NCBI GenBank assembly: GCA_002321855.1
Contig: DCMX01000089.1
Coordinates: 1-13,863, forward strand
Direction of reading: 5' to 3'
DNA: 13,863 bases
Source of the DNA: Fidelibacterota bacterium UBA1611
GTDB lineage: Bacteria > Fidelibacterota > Marinisomatia > Marinisomatales > UBA1611
Made by a program: the position numbers and the translations under genes. The notes under the pieces were generated by a model, which saw only the letters and a list, made by a program, of their open reading frames with translations, had not been told where the DNA came from and did not search any database. Below, piece after piece: positions 1 to 7,786 of this stretch. Numbering within the stretch: position 1 is the stretch's first letter; every line of letters begins with the position of its first letter.

Positions 1-863
1 TGCCATTTTCTAAAAACGAGTTGAATGGTTATTTAAGTCGACATTCGATTCCATTCATAGAAGATGCAACTAACAATGACATCTCTATTCCCAGGAATTT
101 TTTTCGTCACCAGGTCATAAAACCTTGGGAAAATCAATTTCCAGATTTGATTTCCGCTGTTAAAGAAACTATAGGCCATTTTTCAGAGTGGCATGATGCA
201 CTATTTTTCTTTGTGAACCAAATAGTAAGAGATAAGGTAGAGTATTATGATGACGGGAAAATCGGCATTTCAAAATCTTCAATAAAACAGCTACCAACCA
301 TTATCAAAGCATTGGTTTTTAAGATGCTAACCCAATCTTGTGGACAGTGGCGTCGGCATGATTATACCATGTTTAAACAATTCATAAATTCTGATAAAAC
401 AGGAATAATTATACAGCAAAAACATGGATGGGAACTGCTAAGCGACCGAAGAAGCTGGATTCTAAGAAAACAAGAAAGAAGAATTAAAGATAAATTGGAA
501 ATAAAACCAGGCAGCAGAGTGGAATTTGGGAATCATGTGTACGGCATGAATTTGATAAAAAAGCCTATATGTTTTTCTAAAGATTGTAATACTGAGATAT
601 TGGATTGGGATACAATAAAGAATAGAAGATTAATTTTACGGTATTGGCGTAATGGAGATCAATTTAAACCACTAGGATTAAATGGTTGCCAGAAAGTGAG
701 CGATTTTTTAATTAATAATAAAATTGACCGATTCTCAAAAGATGACCAAGTTATATTAACCGCAGATGATGATATTATTTGGGTTTGTGGAATGCGCATT
801 GATGAATCAGTGAAGGTCACTTCCCGAACAAAGCAAACTGTAGAATTACAGCGTTTTAACTGA
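1..863 (+). CDS. tilS: tRNA(Ile)-lysidine synthetase, C-terminal part (5' end outside window)
   Basis: TilS uses ATP to attach lysine to C34 of the CAU-anticodon tRNA-Ile, so that it reads AUA and is charged with isoleucine. Only the 3' part is present: the reading frame is open from base 3 and enters the window mid-protein, so the PP-loop SGGxDS ATP site lies upstream. The visible part begins with the end of the N-terminal domain, where KNEL, then DATNN (about 63-77) and RNFFRH (about 93-110), match the family pattern K.EI...DxSN...RNxxR. The C-terminal TilS domain is clear at about 624-851, with LRYWRNGDQFKPLG, KVSDFLINNKI, IIWVCGMRI and a final TKQTVEL. The TTG at 21 is not a real start. 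The stop is TGA at 861-863, and hpt follows after 5 bases; tilS-hpt-ftsH is a common bacterial gene order. Identification is firm; completeness cannot be judged. Confidence 0.93.
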   Translation, partial: PFSKNELNGYLSRHSIPFIEDATNNDISIPRNFFRHQVIKPWENQFPDLISAVKETIGHFSEWHDALFFFVNQIVRDKVEYYDDGKIGISKSSIKQLPTIIKALVFKMLTQSCGQWRRHDYTMFKQFINSDKTGIIIQQKHGWELLSDRRSWILRKQERRIKDKLEIKPGSRVEFGNHVYGMNLIKKPICFSKDCNTEILDWDTIKNRRLILRYWRNGDQFKPLGLNGCQKVSDFLINNKIDRFSKDDQVILTADDDIIWVCGMRIDESVKVTSRTKQTVELQRFN

Positions 864-868
864 GAAAT

Positions 869-1399
869 ATGACTGTTCATAATTCGAAACTTGTTCCGTT
901 TATTTCCAAGGAAGAACTCCATTCCAGGGTATCAGATATTGGTAATGAATTATCGGAAAAGTTCAAGGATAAGGTTCCAATTCTAATAGGAATCTTAAAT
1001 GGCAGCTTCATGTTTATGGCCGATTTAATGCGTGCTTTAACAATCGATTGTGAAATGGATTTCATTAAGTTGAATAGTTACTCTGGAGATGAAACAACTG
1101 GTATAATCCACCTTATAAAGGATATTTCTGCAGATATCACTGGCCGGCATGTAATTATAGTGGAAGATATCATTGATTCTGGTTTAACAGTAAATTTTAT
1201 TAGGAAGCGTCTTTTTGAAGTTTCTCCAAAATCTTTATCGATTGTTACACTATTGTTGAAACCAGATGTAGCTAAACTGGATTTTAAGGTGGACATCATT
1301 GGATTTGAAATTCCCCCGGATTTCGTTGTAGGATACGGTCTGGATTTCAATCAAAAACTGAGACATTTAGATTCGATCTATCGTCTAGACCTAATATAG
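869..1399 (+). CDS. hpt: Hypoxanthine (guanine) phosphoribosyltransferase
   Basis: A purine-salvage enzyme of the cytosol that transfers phosphoribose from PRPP to hypoxanthine and/or guanine, giving IMP/GMP and pyrophosphate. The 176-residue length is normal for the family. Visible motifs are GILNGS at residues 41-46 (pyrophosphate-binding loop), the Ser-Tyr pair at 70-71 of the mobile active-site loop, and the PRPP-binding signature VIIVEDIIDSGLT at 96-108 with its paired acidic residues E99-D100. The segment DFVVGYGLDF at 151-160 is the usual C-terminal purine-binding stretch. The ATG at 869 follows the tilS stop by 5 bases with only a weak GAG upstream, so translation is probably coupled to tilS. 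ftsH starts 23 bases downstream. Hypoxanthine versus guanine preference cannot be read from the sequence. Confidence 0.95.
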   Translation: MTVHNSKLVPFISKEELHSRVSDIGNELSEKFKDKVPILIGILNGSFMFMADLMRALTIDCEMDFIKLNSYSGDETTGIIHLIKDISADITGRHVIIVEDIIDSGLTVNFIRKRLFEVSPKSLSIVTLLLKPDVAKLDFKVDIIGFEIPPDFVVGYGLDFNQKLRHLDSIYRLDLI

Positions 1400-1412
1400 G
1401 AATATGACTTTT

Positions 1413-1416
1413 AGGA
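1413..1416 (+). promoter_or_regulatory. Ribosome binding site of ftsH
   Basis: AGGA lies six bases before the ATG at 1423. It is one of the few clear Shine-Dalgarno matches in this gene cluster and supports the chosen ftsH start. Confidence 0.6.
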
Positions 1417-1422
1417 TATTTC

Positions 1423-3483
1423 ATGGAAAATAGAACAAAGAAAAAGCATCGGCAACCACATCGAAAGTATAAAGAAAAAAAAACTCCTCAGGATGAGTTT
1501 AATTGGAAGCGAGCTGGTAAAACGAGTCTTATTTGGATCGGTATTATTTTAGTTGCTGTTTATTTATCAAGTTTATTGACAAATGGACGAAAAAATGAAT
1601 TAGAGATAGAGTATACTCAATATCGTGAAAAATTAATAGCTGGTGATATTGGTAAGGCGGTCATTATTGGTAAAACGTTCCATGGCGAGTTTATTAACCC
1701 ACAGGTTATTGATACAAAATTAGGTAGTGTGGAAGGTATAACAAAATTCCGTCTTACACTTCCATTTGTCGATCGGGAAGTGACTAAGCAGTGGGACCAG
1801 GCAGGATTGGATTATAGTTTTAAGGAAAAGAGTGTCGATTGGACTGGATATCTTTTGAATATGTTTCCCTGGATACTATTAATTGGATTCTGGATCTTTA
1901 TGGTAAGAAGGATGCAAGGTGGAGCTGGGGGAATGAAAGGGATCTTTAATTTTGGTAAGAGCAGGGCATCTTTATGGACATCAGATCAACCTCGGGTTAC
2001 TTTCAGGGATGTGGCAGGTTGCGAGGAGGCAAAAGAAGAGCTCCAAGAAGTAATTGAATTTTTAAAGAGCCCGAAACGTTTTCAAAAATTAGGTGCCAAA
2101 ATTCCTAAAGGTGCATTACTAGTGGGTCAACCTGGGACTGGTAAAACACTTTTAGCACGGGCAATTGCTGGTGAAGCTAGTGCGCCCTTTTACAGCCTTA
2201 GTGGTGCTGACTTTGTTGAAATGTTCGTAGGCGTTGGTGCATCGCGGGTTAGAGATTTGTTTGAACAAGCGAAAAAGAGTACACCCTGTATTATCTTTAT
2301 TGATGAATTAGATGCAGTGGGCCGTCAACGTGGTGCTGGAATAGGTGGCGGGCACGATGAACGAGAACAGACACTCAATGCCCTATTAGTTGAAATGGAC
2401 GGTTTTGATAACAATCAAAATATTATCGTTGTTGCTGCCACCAACCGTCCTGATGTTCTTGATTCTGCATTGCTGCGGCCTGGAAGGTTTGACCGGCAGA
2501 TTATGGTGGATATTCCTGATTATATAGGAAGGTTAGGGATATTAAAGGTCCATACGAAGAAAGTAGTGCTAAACCGAAGAAGGGTTGATTTACTATCAAT
2601 CGCTAAAGGCACTCCAGGAATGGTTGGTGCAGATCTTGCAAATATTGTAAATGAGGCAGCGCTATTGGCTGCTAGAAAACGGAAAAAATCTGTTGATATG
2701 GATGACTTCGAAGAAGCAAAGGACAAGGTCATGATGGGTATACAACGTAAGAGTATGATTCTTTCGGATGAGGAAAAAGAAATCACGGCCTATCATGAAG
2801 CTGGACATGCCCTGGTTGCTTTGCGGACAGAAGGAGCTGACCCTGTTCATAAAATTACCATTATTCCTAGGGGTAGAGCTTTAGGGGTCACAATGCAACT
2901 ACCTATTGATGAAAGGCATGGCTTTCCAAAGTCATATATTGAAGGCCGATTGGCAATTCTTATGGGCGGACGTGGAGCTGAAATGCTTATTTTTCATCAG
3001 ATGACCACGGGTGCTGGAAATGATATTGAGCAGGCAACAAAGGTTGCCCGAAAAATGATAACTGAATGGGGAATGAGCGATCTATTAGGCCCAATGACAT
3101 TTGGCAAAAAGAATGAGGAAATATTTCTTGGTCGTGAAATTCAATCCCACAGGGATTATAGTGAAGTGACAGCACGAATTATTGACGAAGAGATCTCAAG
3201 AGTAGTACGAAGTGCCCAACGATGTGCTGAAATGATTTTAAAAAATGAAGTTGAATTACTTCATCGATTGGCCCAAGAATTACTAAAGTATGAAACATTG
3301 ACTGTCAAAGACTTGGAAAAAATTCTAAAAGGGAAAAAGCTCACCCGACGTATTAATGGCAGAAGTAATAATAAAATACACACCACGAAACCTCAAAGAG
3401 CCACTGATACCAGGCGTAAAACTAAAATAGTTGGATCAAGCACGCCTAGAAAAAAACCTCAAAAACTGCGAACCAAGGAATAA
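1423..3483 (+). CDS. ftsH: ATP-dependent zinc metalloprotease FtsH
   Basis: A membrane-anchored AAA+ protease that extracts and degrades membrane and short-lived cytosolic proteins as a hexamer facing the cytosol. The protein has 686 residues. In order: a very basic cytosolic N-tail (1-30), TM1 at about 34-52, a short extracytoplasmic domain, TM2 at about 143-161, and the AAA module. That module has Walker A GQPGTGKT (235-242), pore loop FVEMFVGVG, Walker B IIFIDE (290-295) and the second region of homology ATNRPDVLDSALLRPGRFDR. The M41 protease domain follows, with zinc site HEAGH (458-462) and the probable third ligand D534 in TGAGNDIEQAT. The tail after about residue 636 is lysine/arginine-rich and low in complexity. 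Walker A has Q where GPPGTGKT is most usual; all catalytic residues are present. The folP start lies just past the stop codon. Confidence 0.97.
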   Translation: MENRTKKKHRQPHRKYKEKKTPQDEFNWKRAGKTSLIWIGIILVAVYLSSLLTNGRKNELEIEYTQYREKLIAGDIGKAVIIGKTFHGEFINPQVIDTKLGSVEGITKFRLTLPFVDREVTKQWDQAGLDYSFKEKSVDWTGYLLNMFPWILLIGFWIFMVRRMQGGAGGMKGIFNFGKSRASLWTSDQPRVTFRDVAGCEEAKEELQEVIEFLKSPKRFQKLGAKIPKGALLVGQPGTGKTLLARAIAGEASAPFYSLSGADFVEMFVGVGASRVRDLFEQAKKSTPCIIFIDELDAVGRQRGAGIGGGHDEREQTLNALLVEMDGFDNNQNIIVVAATNRPDVLDSALLRPGRFDRQIMVDIPDYIGRLGILKVHTKKVVLNRRRVDLLSIAKGTPGMVGADLANIVNEAALLAARKRKKSVDMDDFEEAKDKVMMGIQRKSMILSDEEKEITAYHEAGHALVALRTEGADPVHKITIIPRGRALGVTMQLPIDERHGFPKSYIEGRLAILMGGRGAEMLIFHQMTTGAGNDIEQATKVARKMITEWGMSDLLGPMTFGKKNEEIFLGREIQSHRDYSEVTARIIDEEISRVVRSAQRCAEMILKNEVELLHRLAQELLKYETLTVKDLEKILKGKKLTRRINGRSNNKIHTTKPQRATDTRRKTKIVGSSTPRKKPQKLRTKE
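3475..3480 (+). promoter_or_regulatory. Likely ribosome binding site of folP
   Basis: AAGGAA sits in the last codons of ftsH, ten bases before GTG 3491. It is the only good Shine-Dalgarno match near the folP 5' end and favours GTG 3491 over the in-frame TTG at 3431. The spacing is slightly long. Confidence 0.45.
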
Positions 3484-3490
3484 TCCTATA

Positions 3491-4342
3491 GTGCATCCTC
3501 ACCTGACATTGGATAAATTTAAATCGTGGTGTCAGAATCCGGAACGCCCAACGCTAATTATGGGAATCCTTAATGTTACACCAGATTCTTTCAGTGATGG
3601 TGGCAAATATTTTTCGACTGAACGTGCCATTGATCATGCCTTAAATATGATTTCTGATGGTGCTGATATAATCGATATAGGAGGAGAATCAACAAGGCCT
3701 GGTGCGGAATCATTGGATGAGGATGAAGAGATGGACCGTATCATTCCGGTCATTAAAGGGTTGAGAAAGAAAAGTGATATATTGATTTCCGTTGATACTT
3801 ACAAGGCCAGCGTTGCTGAAATGGCTATTTCAGCAGGTGCGAATATTATTAATGATATCAGTGGTTTGTCATTTGATTCAGAAATGGTTTCGCTGGTAGC
3901 AGATAATAAAGTTCCAATCGTTATTATGCACATTAAGGGTAATCCAAAGACAATGCAGAAAGAGCCTGTTTACCAAGATCTTATTGGCGAATTGGTGGCA
4001 TTTTTTCTTAAACAGATTCAAATGGCTAAGAAGAAGGGTATAAAACAATTTCAAATAATTCTTGATCCTGGGATAGGATTTGGGAAAAAATATGAAGATA
4101 ATTTCACTATTTTACATAACCTAAAAAGTATTTGTGAATTAGGCTATCCTATAATGATTGGTCCTAGTCGTAAGTCTTTTATTGGTGATACTCTGAATCT
4201 CCCATCGGATAAGAGGATAGAGGGAACATCTGCAGCAATAACAGCGGGCGTTCTAAATGGAGCCAGAATTGTCCGAGTGCATGATGTCAAAGAAATGAAA
4301 AGAGTAGTTAGAATCGCTGAAAAAATTCGCACAGCTGCGTAA
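3491..4342 (+). CDS. folP: Dihydropteroate synthase
   Basis: The folate-pathway enzyme that joins p-aminobenzoate to 6-hydroxymethyl-dihydropterin diphosphate, and the target of sulfonamides. Starting at GTG 3491 the protein has 283 residues, normal for the family. Conserved blocks are IMGILNVTPDSFSDGG at 23-38 (flexible loop 1), GADIIDIGGESTRPGA at 57-72 (loop 2), DPGIGFGK at 192-199 (pterin site), GPSRKSFIG at 224-232 with the pocket Lys and Arg, GTSAA, and the closing RVHDV. The frame stays open upstream to TTG 3431 inside ftsH, but that start would add 20 unconserved residues, would overlap ftsH by 53 bases and has no ribosome site. The stop TAA overlaps the cdaA ATG by one base, so the two are probably translationally coupled. 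Start choice is moderately sure, function very sure. Confidence 0.95.
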   Translation: MHPHLTLDKFKSWCQNPERPTLIMGILNVTPDSFSDGGKYFSTERAIDHALNMISDGADIIDIGGESTRPGAESLDEDEEMDRIIPVIKGLRKKSDILISVDTYKASVAEMAISAGANIINDISGLSFDSEMVSLVADNKVPIVIMHIKGNPKTMQKEPVYQDLIGELVAFFLKQIQMAKKKGIKQFQIILDPGIGFGKKYEDNFTILHNLKSICELGYPIMIGPSRKSFIGDTLNLPSDKRIEGTSAAITAGVLNGARIVRVHDVKEMKRVVRIAEKIRTAA

Positions 4343-5118
4343 TGACTCTTTTTTCAATAGGGTTTATCAATGTTTCTCTTATAGATATTATTGACCTGAT
4401 TCTGGTTACATGGATCTTTTATAAGGTATACCAATACTTTAAAGAAACTCGTGCGGGACAGATGTTAATAGGCCTTATTATTCTACTGATTGCATCATTT
4501 TTATTCAATGCAATTGGATTCAGTGCAACATCTTGGCTTGTAAATCAGTTTCAGACCGTATGGGTAGTCGCTTTTGTCATCCTTTTTCAGCCAGAGATTC
4601 GACGTTTACTGATTTACGTGGGACAGACTAGGTTCTTCCGTTCTATTTTTCGGGTTGGAACAAGTCGATCGTTGGAAGCGGTTGTTGACGCATCACTGAA
4701 AATGAGTGATAGACAATGGGGAGCACTAATTGTTATTCAGAGAGAAACTGGGTTACGTGCTTATAAAGAATCAGGTATCTCAATCAAAGGTGAAGTGTCT
4801 ACAGCACTTTTGTTATCAATATTTAATCCATCATCGCCACTACATGATGGTGCTGTAGTCCTACAAAATACCTTGGTTGAATCGGCAGGATGTATTTTGC
4901 CATTGACCGAAAGTGAAATGATAAATCCAGATATGGGAACTCGTCATAGAGCGGCTCTGGGTCTTACTGAAGAGTCCGATGCTATCGTTATTGTTGTATC
5001 TGAGGAACGAGGGGCCATTGCGGCAGCAGAAAATGGAAGATTTGTGAAATTGGATATGGATGAAATGGTATTACGCCGCTACTTAAATGAAAGACTATTT
5101 ATATCATCTGGTGATTGA
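4342..5118 (+). CDS. cdaA: Membrane diadenylate cyclase (c-di-AMP synthase, CdaA/DacA type)
   Basis: Makes the second messenger cyclic di-AMP from two ATP; in other bacteria c-di-AMP controls potassium and osmolyte transport and envelope homeostasis. The 258-residue protein begins with three hydrophobic segments (about 12-30, 40-58, 71-86), the usual CdaA membrane anchor, then a linker (QPEIRRLL) and the DAC domain from about 110. Catalytic motifs are PLHDGAVVL with DGA at 169-171 and GTRHRAALGL with RHR at 201-203. Length and order match the CdaA class, not the soluble DisA or CdaS classes. The ATG shares one base with the folP TAA stop, and no Shine-Dalgarno is needed if it is coupled. The regulator gene cdaR (ybbR), often the next gene in Firmicutes, is absent here; the next gene is prfB after a hairpin-bearing gap. 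Confidence 0.95.
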   Translation: MTLFSIGFINVSLIDIIDLILVTWIFYKVYQYFKETRAGQMLIGLIILLIASFLFNAIGFSATSWLVNQFQTVWVVAFVILFQPEIRRLLIYVGQTRFFRSIFRVGTSRSLEAVVDASLKMSDRQWGALIVIQRETGLRAYKESGISIKGEVSTALLLSIFNPSSPLHDGAVVLQNTLVESAGCILPLTESEMINPDMGTRHRAALGLTEESDAIVIVVSEERGAIAAAENGRFVKLDMDEMVLRRYLNERLFISSGD

Positions 5119-5120
5119 AA

Positions 5121-5163
5121 GGAAATTAGAATGCAATCCCTAATTTCCCTTAATTAAATTAAG
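5121..5163 (+). repeat. Two inverted repeats between cdaA and prfB
   Basis: GGAAATTAG at 5121-5129 is perfectly complementary to CTAATTTCC at 5140-5148 (9-bp stem, 10-base loop). Immediately after comes CTTAAT (5149-5154) and ATTAAG (5158-5163), a 6-bp stem with a 3-base loop ending two bases before the prfB ATG. No uninterrupted T-run follows the first stem, so it is not a classic intrinsic terminator. It could be a weak terminator, a processing site or a translational control structure over the prfB start. The pairing is directly visible; the function is unknown. Confidence 0.5.
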
Positions 5164-5165
5164 TC

Positions 5166-6288
5166 ATGGAATTAGCTGACCTTAAAGAAAGATATAGCAA
5201 AGCCGAAAAGAAATACTCCGAACTGCGGAGGTATCTTTGATCTGGAGTCCAGCCAAAAAAAACTGGAATTGCTCCGTAAAGCATCTGTAGATCCATCCTT
5301 CTGGAACAATAACCAGAAAGCGTCCGCCATCCTAAAACAGATCTCCCGCCTGGAAAAGGAAATTGACCTATGGTCTAGCCTGGAGCGTCGCCATGGCGAC
5401 GTAGAAGTGCTCCTGGAATTTGCTGAAACAGAGGAAACAACCCTTGAAGAAGTGGAAAAAGAACTTGATGATTATCAAACCATCGTGGAAGAAGTAGAAC
5501 TCAAAATGATCTTGGGCAAAAAAGAAGATACACAAAATGCTATTATTGCCATACATCCAGGAGCTGGTGGTACCGAAAGCCAGGATTGGGCTCAGATGCT
5601 GTATCGAATGTATTCCCGTTGGGCGGAAAAGCAGGATTTTAAGGTTGATCTTATTGATATGCAACCTGGTGACGAAGCAGGAATCAAAGATGTAACCTTT
5701 GAGATTCAGGGTGATTATGCTTATGGACTGGCGAAAGCAGAAGTTGGGGTACACCGTATGGTGCGCATTTCACCCTTTGATGCCAATAATCGCCGACATA
5801 CATCCTTTGCCTCGGTATTTGTTTACCCTTCAGTGAACGATGAGATTGAGGTAGAAATTAGTTCAACAGATCTACGGATTGATACCTATCGCGCCAGCGG
5901 GGCCGGAGGTCAACATGTGAACAAGACCGACTCAGCGGTGCGAATCACCCATATTCCTACAGGAATTGTGGTACAATGCCAGAATGAGAGGTCCCAGCAT
6001 AAGAATAAAAACCAGGCTATGAAAATATTAAAGGCCCGCCTGTATCAGGTAGAGCTGGAAAAGGAAAAAGAGAAGAATAAAGGGCTGGAAGAACAAAAAA
6101 AGGATATCGCTTGGGGGAGCCAAATTCGGTCCTATGTGTTTCACCCTTACAATATGGTGAAAGATCACCGTACAAAGAAGGAATCAGGCAATACCCAGGC
6201 AGTTATGGACGGCAATCTGAATTCCTTTATACGGGCCTTCTTGCTCAGTAACATTGTAGAGAATTCAGCAAAAACGGTAAAGGATTGA
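5166..6288 (+). CDS. prfB: Peptide chain release factor 2, expressed by programmed +1 frameshift
   Basis: RF2 ends translation at UGA and UAA codons. Reading starts at ATG 5166 and runs 24 codons to CTT 5235-5237, followed by an in-frame TGA (5238-5240). Slipping forward one base (join 5166-5237, 5239-6288) gives a 373-residue protein; the junction YL-D has the same form as in E. coli RF2. Stop-codon recognition motif SPF, which marks RF2 and not RF1, is at about 202-204, and the catalytic GGQ of the peptidyl-transferase-centre loop is at 247-249 within SGAGGQHVNKT. The N-terminal part is the expected charged helical domain. No good Shine-Dalgarno precedes ATG 5166. An in-frame TTG at 5269 would drop the first 34 residues and is unlikely. 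The stop TGA 6286-6288 touches lysS. Richer in G+C than the genes before it. Confidence 0.96.
5227..5241 (+). promoter_or_regulatory. Programmed +1 ribosomal frameshift site in prfB
   Basis: The site reads GGAGG (5227-5231), three bases (TAT), then CTT-TGA-T (5235-5241). The internal Shine-Dalgarno-like GGAGG, its 3-base spacing to CTT, and the slippery CUU followed by UGA are the elements of the known E. coli RF2 autoregulation signal. When RF2 is scarce the ribosome pauses at UGA and slips onto GAU, making full-length RF2; when RF2 is plentiful, termination gives a 24-residue peptide. The base after UGA is U here, where C is the well-known context. Confidence 0.93.
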
Positions 6289-7784
6289 TGATGTCAGAAG
6301 AATATAAAAGTCTACACCAGATTATTGATTTTCGCATGGAAAAACTAAATAAGCTCCGAGAGGCGGGTGTGAATCCCTATCCGCATAAATACGAGCCTAC
6401 CCATAAAAGTCAGTACATCCTGGATCATTATGATGAGTTGGAAGATCAGACAGTATGCGTAGCTGGACGGATTATGGCCCTGCGTAAAATGGGAAAAGCT
6501 TCATTTGCCCATGTTATGGATTCAGCAGGACGAATTCAAATTTTCATTCGCCGTGATGATGTTGGAGAGGATATTTACAATCATTTCAAACTTCTGGATA
6601 TCGGGGATTATGCTGGTGTGGAAGGTGAAATATTCACAACCAAGACCGGTGAAATTACTATCCGAACCAATAAATTGACCATCTTAGCTAAAAGCATCCG
6701 GCCTCTGCCAATGGTAAAGGAAAAGGATGGCCAAGTGTTTGATGCTTTTTCTGATAAGGAACAGCGTTACCGAAACCGTCACCTTGACCTTATTGTCAAT
6801 CCGGAAGTGCGGGAAATTTTTGTGAAACGGGCACGAATCATTCAGGAAGTCCGTCAAGCACTGGATGAGCAAGGTTTCTTGGAAGTCGAAACACCGGTCC
6901 TGCAGCCTCTTTATGGTGGAGCGAATGCCCGGCCGTTTACCACCTACCACAATTCCTTGGATCAAAAACTGTACCTGCGCATTGCCGATGAACTTTACCT
7001 AAAACGCTTGATCATTGGTGGTTTTGACCGGGTTTATGAGATTGCCAAGGATTTTCGCAATGAAGGTATGGATCGTAACCACAATCCAGAATTCACAATG
7101 CTGGAGTTTTACTGGGCTTATGCTGATTATGAGGATTGTATGAAAATTGTTGAAGACATGGTACGCCGGTCAGCAGAATCAGTGAATGCTTTGAAGGTCA
7201 AATGGGGAGAAATGAGTATCGATTTGTCGAAACCTTTCGCACGGAAACCCATCCTTGATTTGCTCAAGGATGTTACTGGGCATAACCTGGTAGAATCGTC
7301 TGATGATGACATGCGGTCCATCTGCAAAGAGCATCACATTGATGTAGGAAAGAATGCGAATTATGGACAAATGTTGGATGAATTGATGGGAACCCTGGTA
7401 GAACCAAACTTGGTACAGCCGGTATTCGTGGTAGATTATCCAAAAGCGATATCGCCCCTGGCTAAAACCCACCGGAATGGGAACCCGGATCTCGTTGAAA
7501 GGTTTGAACTCTTTATTGGCGGAACCGAATTTGCAAACGCATTTACAGAGTTGAATGATCCGGTGGATCAACGACAACGGCTGGAAGCCCAGGCTGCGCT
7601 TAAAGAGCGTGGTGACGAGGAGGCTCAGCCCGTGGACGAAAATTTCATCCAGGCTTTAGAAGCCGGCATGCCACCCACAGGTGGTGTAGGTCTGGGTATC
7701 GACCGGTTGGTTATGCTGCTTACAGGAAACCGCTGGATTAAGGATGTGATTCTTTTTCCGGCCATGAGAATAGATAATCAATAA
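6288..7784 (+). CDS. lysS: Lysyl-tRNA synthetase, class II
   Basis: Charges tRNA-Lys with lysine in the cytosol. The protein is 497 or 498 residues, the usual bacterial length. Numbering from ATG 6291: an N-terminal helix, an OB-fold anticodon-binding domain at about 55-135, then the class II catalytic core. Motif 1 lies around GFLEVETPVLQP (195-206), motif 2 is FRNEGMDRNHNPEFTMLEFY (255-274) and motif 3 is GVGLGIDRLVML (466-477). The segment FIGGTEFANAFTELNDP near the C-terminus is a LysRS hallmark. ATG 6288 overlaps the prfB TGA by one base, and ATG 6291 is the next codon; AAGG at 6280-6283 is better spaced for 6291, so the exact start is open by one residue. lolC begins two bases after the stop. 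Among the most G+C-rich genes of the window. Confidence 0.96.
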   Translation: MMSEEYKSLHQIIDFRMEKLNKLREAGVNPYPHKYEPTHKSQYILDHYDELEDQTVCVAGRIMALRKMGKASFAHVMDSAGRIQIFIRRDDVGEDIYNHFKLLDIGDYAGVEGEIFTTKTGEITIRTNKLTILAKSIRPLPMVKEKDGQVFDAFSDKEQRYRNRHLDLIVNPEVREIFVKRARIIQEVRQALDEQGFLEVETPVLQPLYGGANARPFTTYHNSLDQKLYLRIADELYLKRLIIGGFDRVYEIAKDFRNEGMDRNHNPEFTMLEFYWAYADYEDCMKIVEDMVRRSAESVNALKVKWGEMSIDLSKPFARKPILDLLKDVTGHNLVESSDDDMRSICKEHHIDVGKNANYGQMLDELMGTLVEPNLVQPVFVVDYPKAISPLAKTHRNGNPDLVERFELFIGGTEFANAFTELNDPVDQRQRLEAQAALKERGDEEAQPVDENFIQALEAGMPPTGGVGLGIDRLVMLLTGNRWIKDVILFPAMRIDNQ

Positions 7785-7786
7785 CG

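Noticed and set aside
21..23. TTG 21 as the start of tilS
   Set aside because: The frame is open to the window edge and the residues before it continue the TilS alignment, so the gene simply enters from upstream.
5166..5240. prfB looks broken: a 24-codon open frame ending in TGA before the main frame
   Set aside because: The GGAGG-TAT-CTT-TGA arrangement and the RF2 N-terminal sequence continuing in +1 show programmed frameshifting, not a mutation or sequencing error.
5368..5754. 128-codon open frame on the - strand inside prfB
   Set aside because: It lies entirely opposite a conserved gene, has no recognisable domain and no ribosome site; it is a shadow of prfB coding sequence.
6285..6287. 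TTG 6285 as lysS start
   Set aside because: It would be followed at once by ATG 6288 and ATG 6291, which are better start codons, and adds nothing conserved.
5269..6288. prfB beginning at TTG 5269
   Set aside because: It would remove 34 residues of the conserved RF2 N-terminal domain; it is merely the first possible start codon in the +1 frame after the shift.
7179..7577. 132-codon open frame on the - strand inside lysS
   Set aside because: Its sequence has no family resemblance and mirrors conserved LysRS codons.
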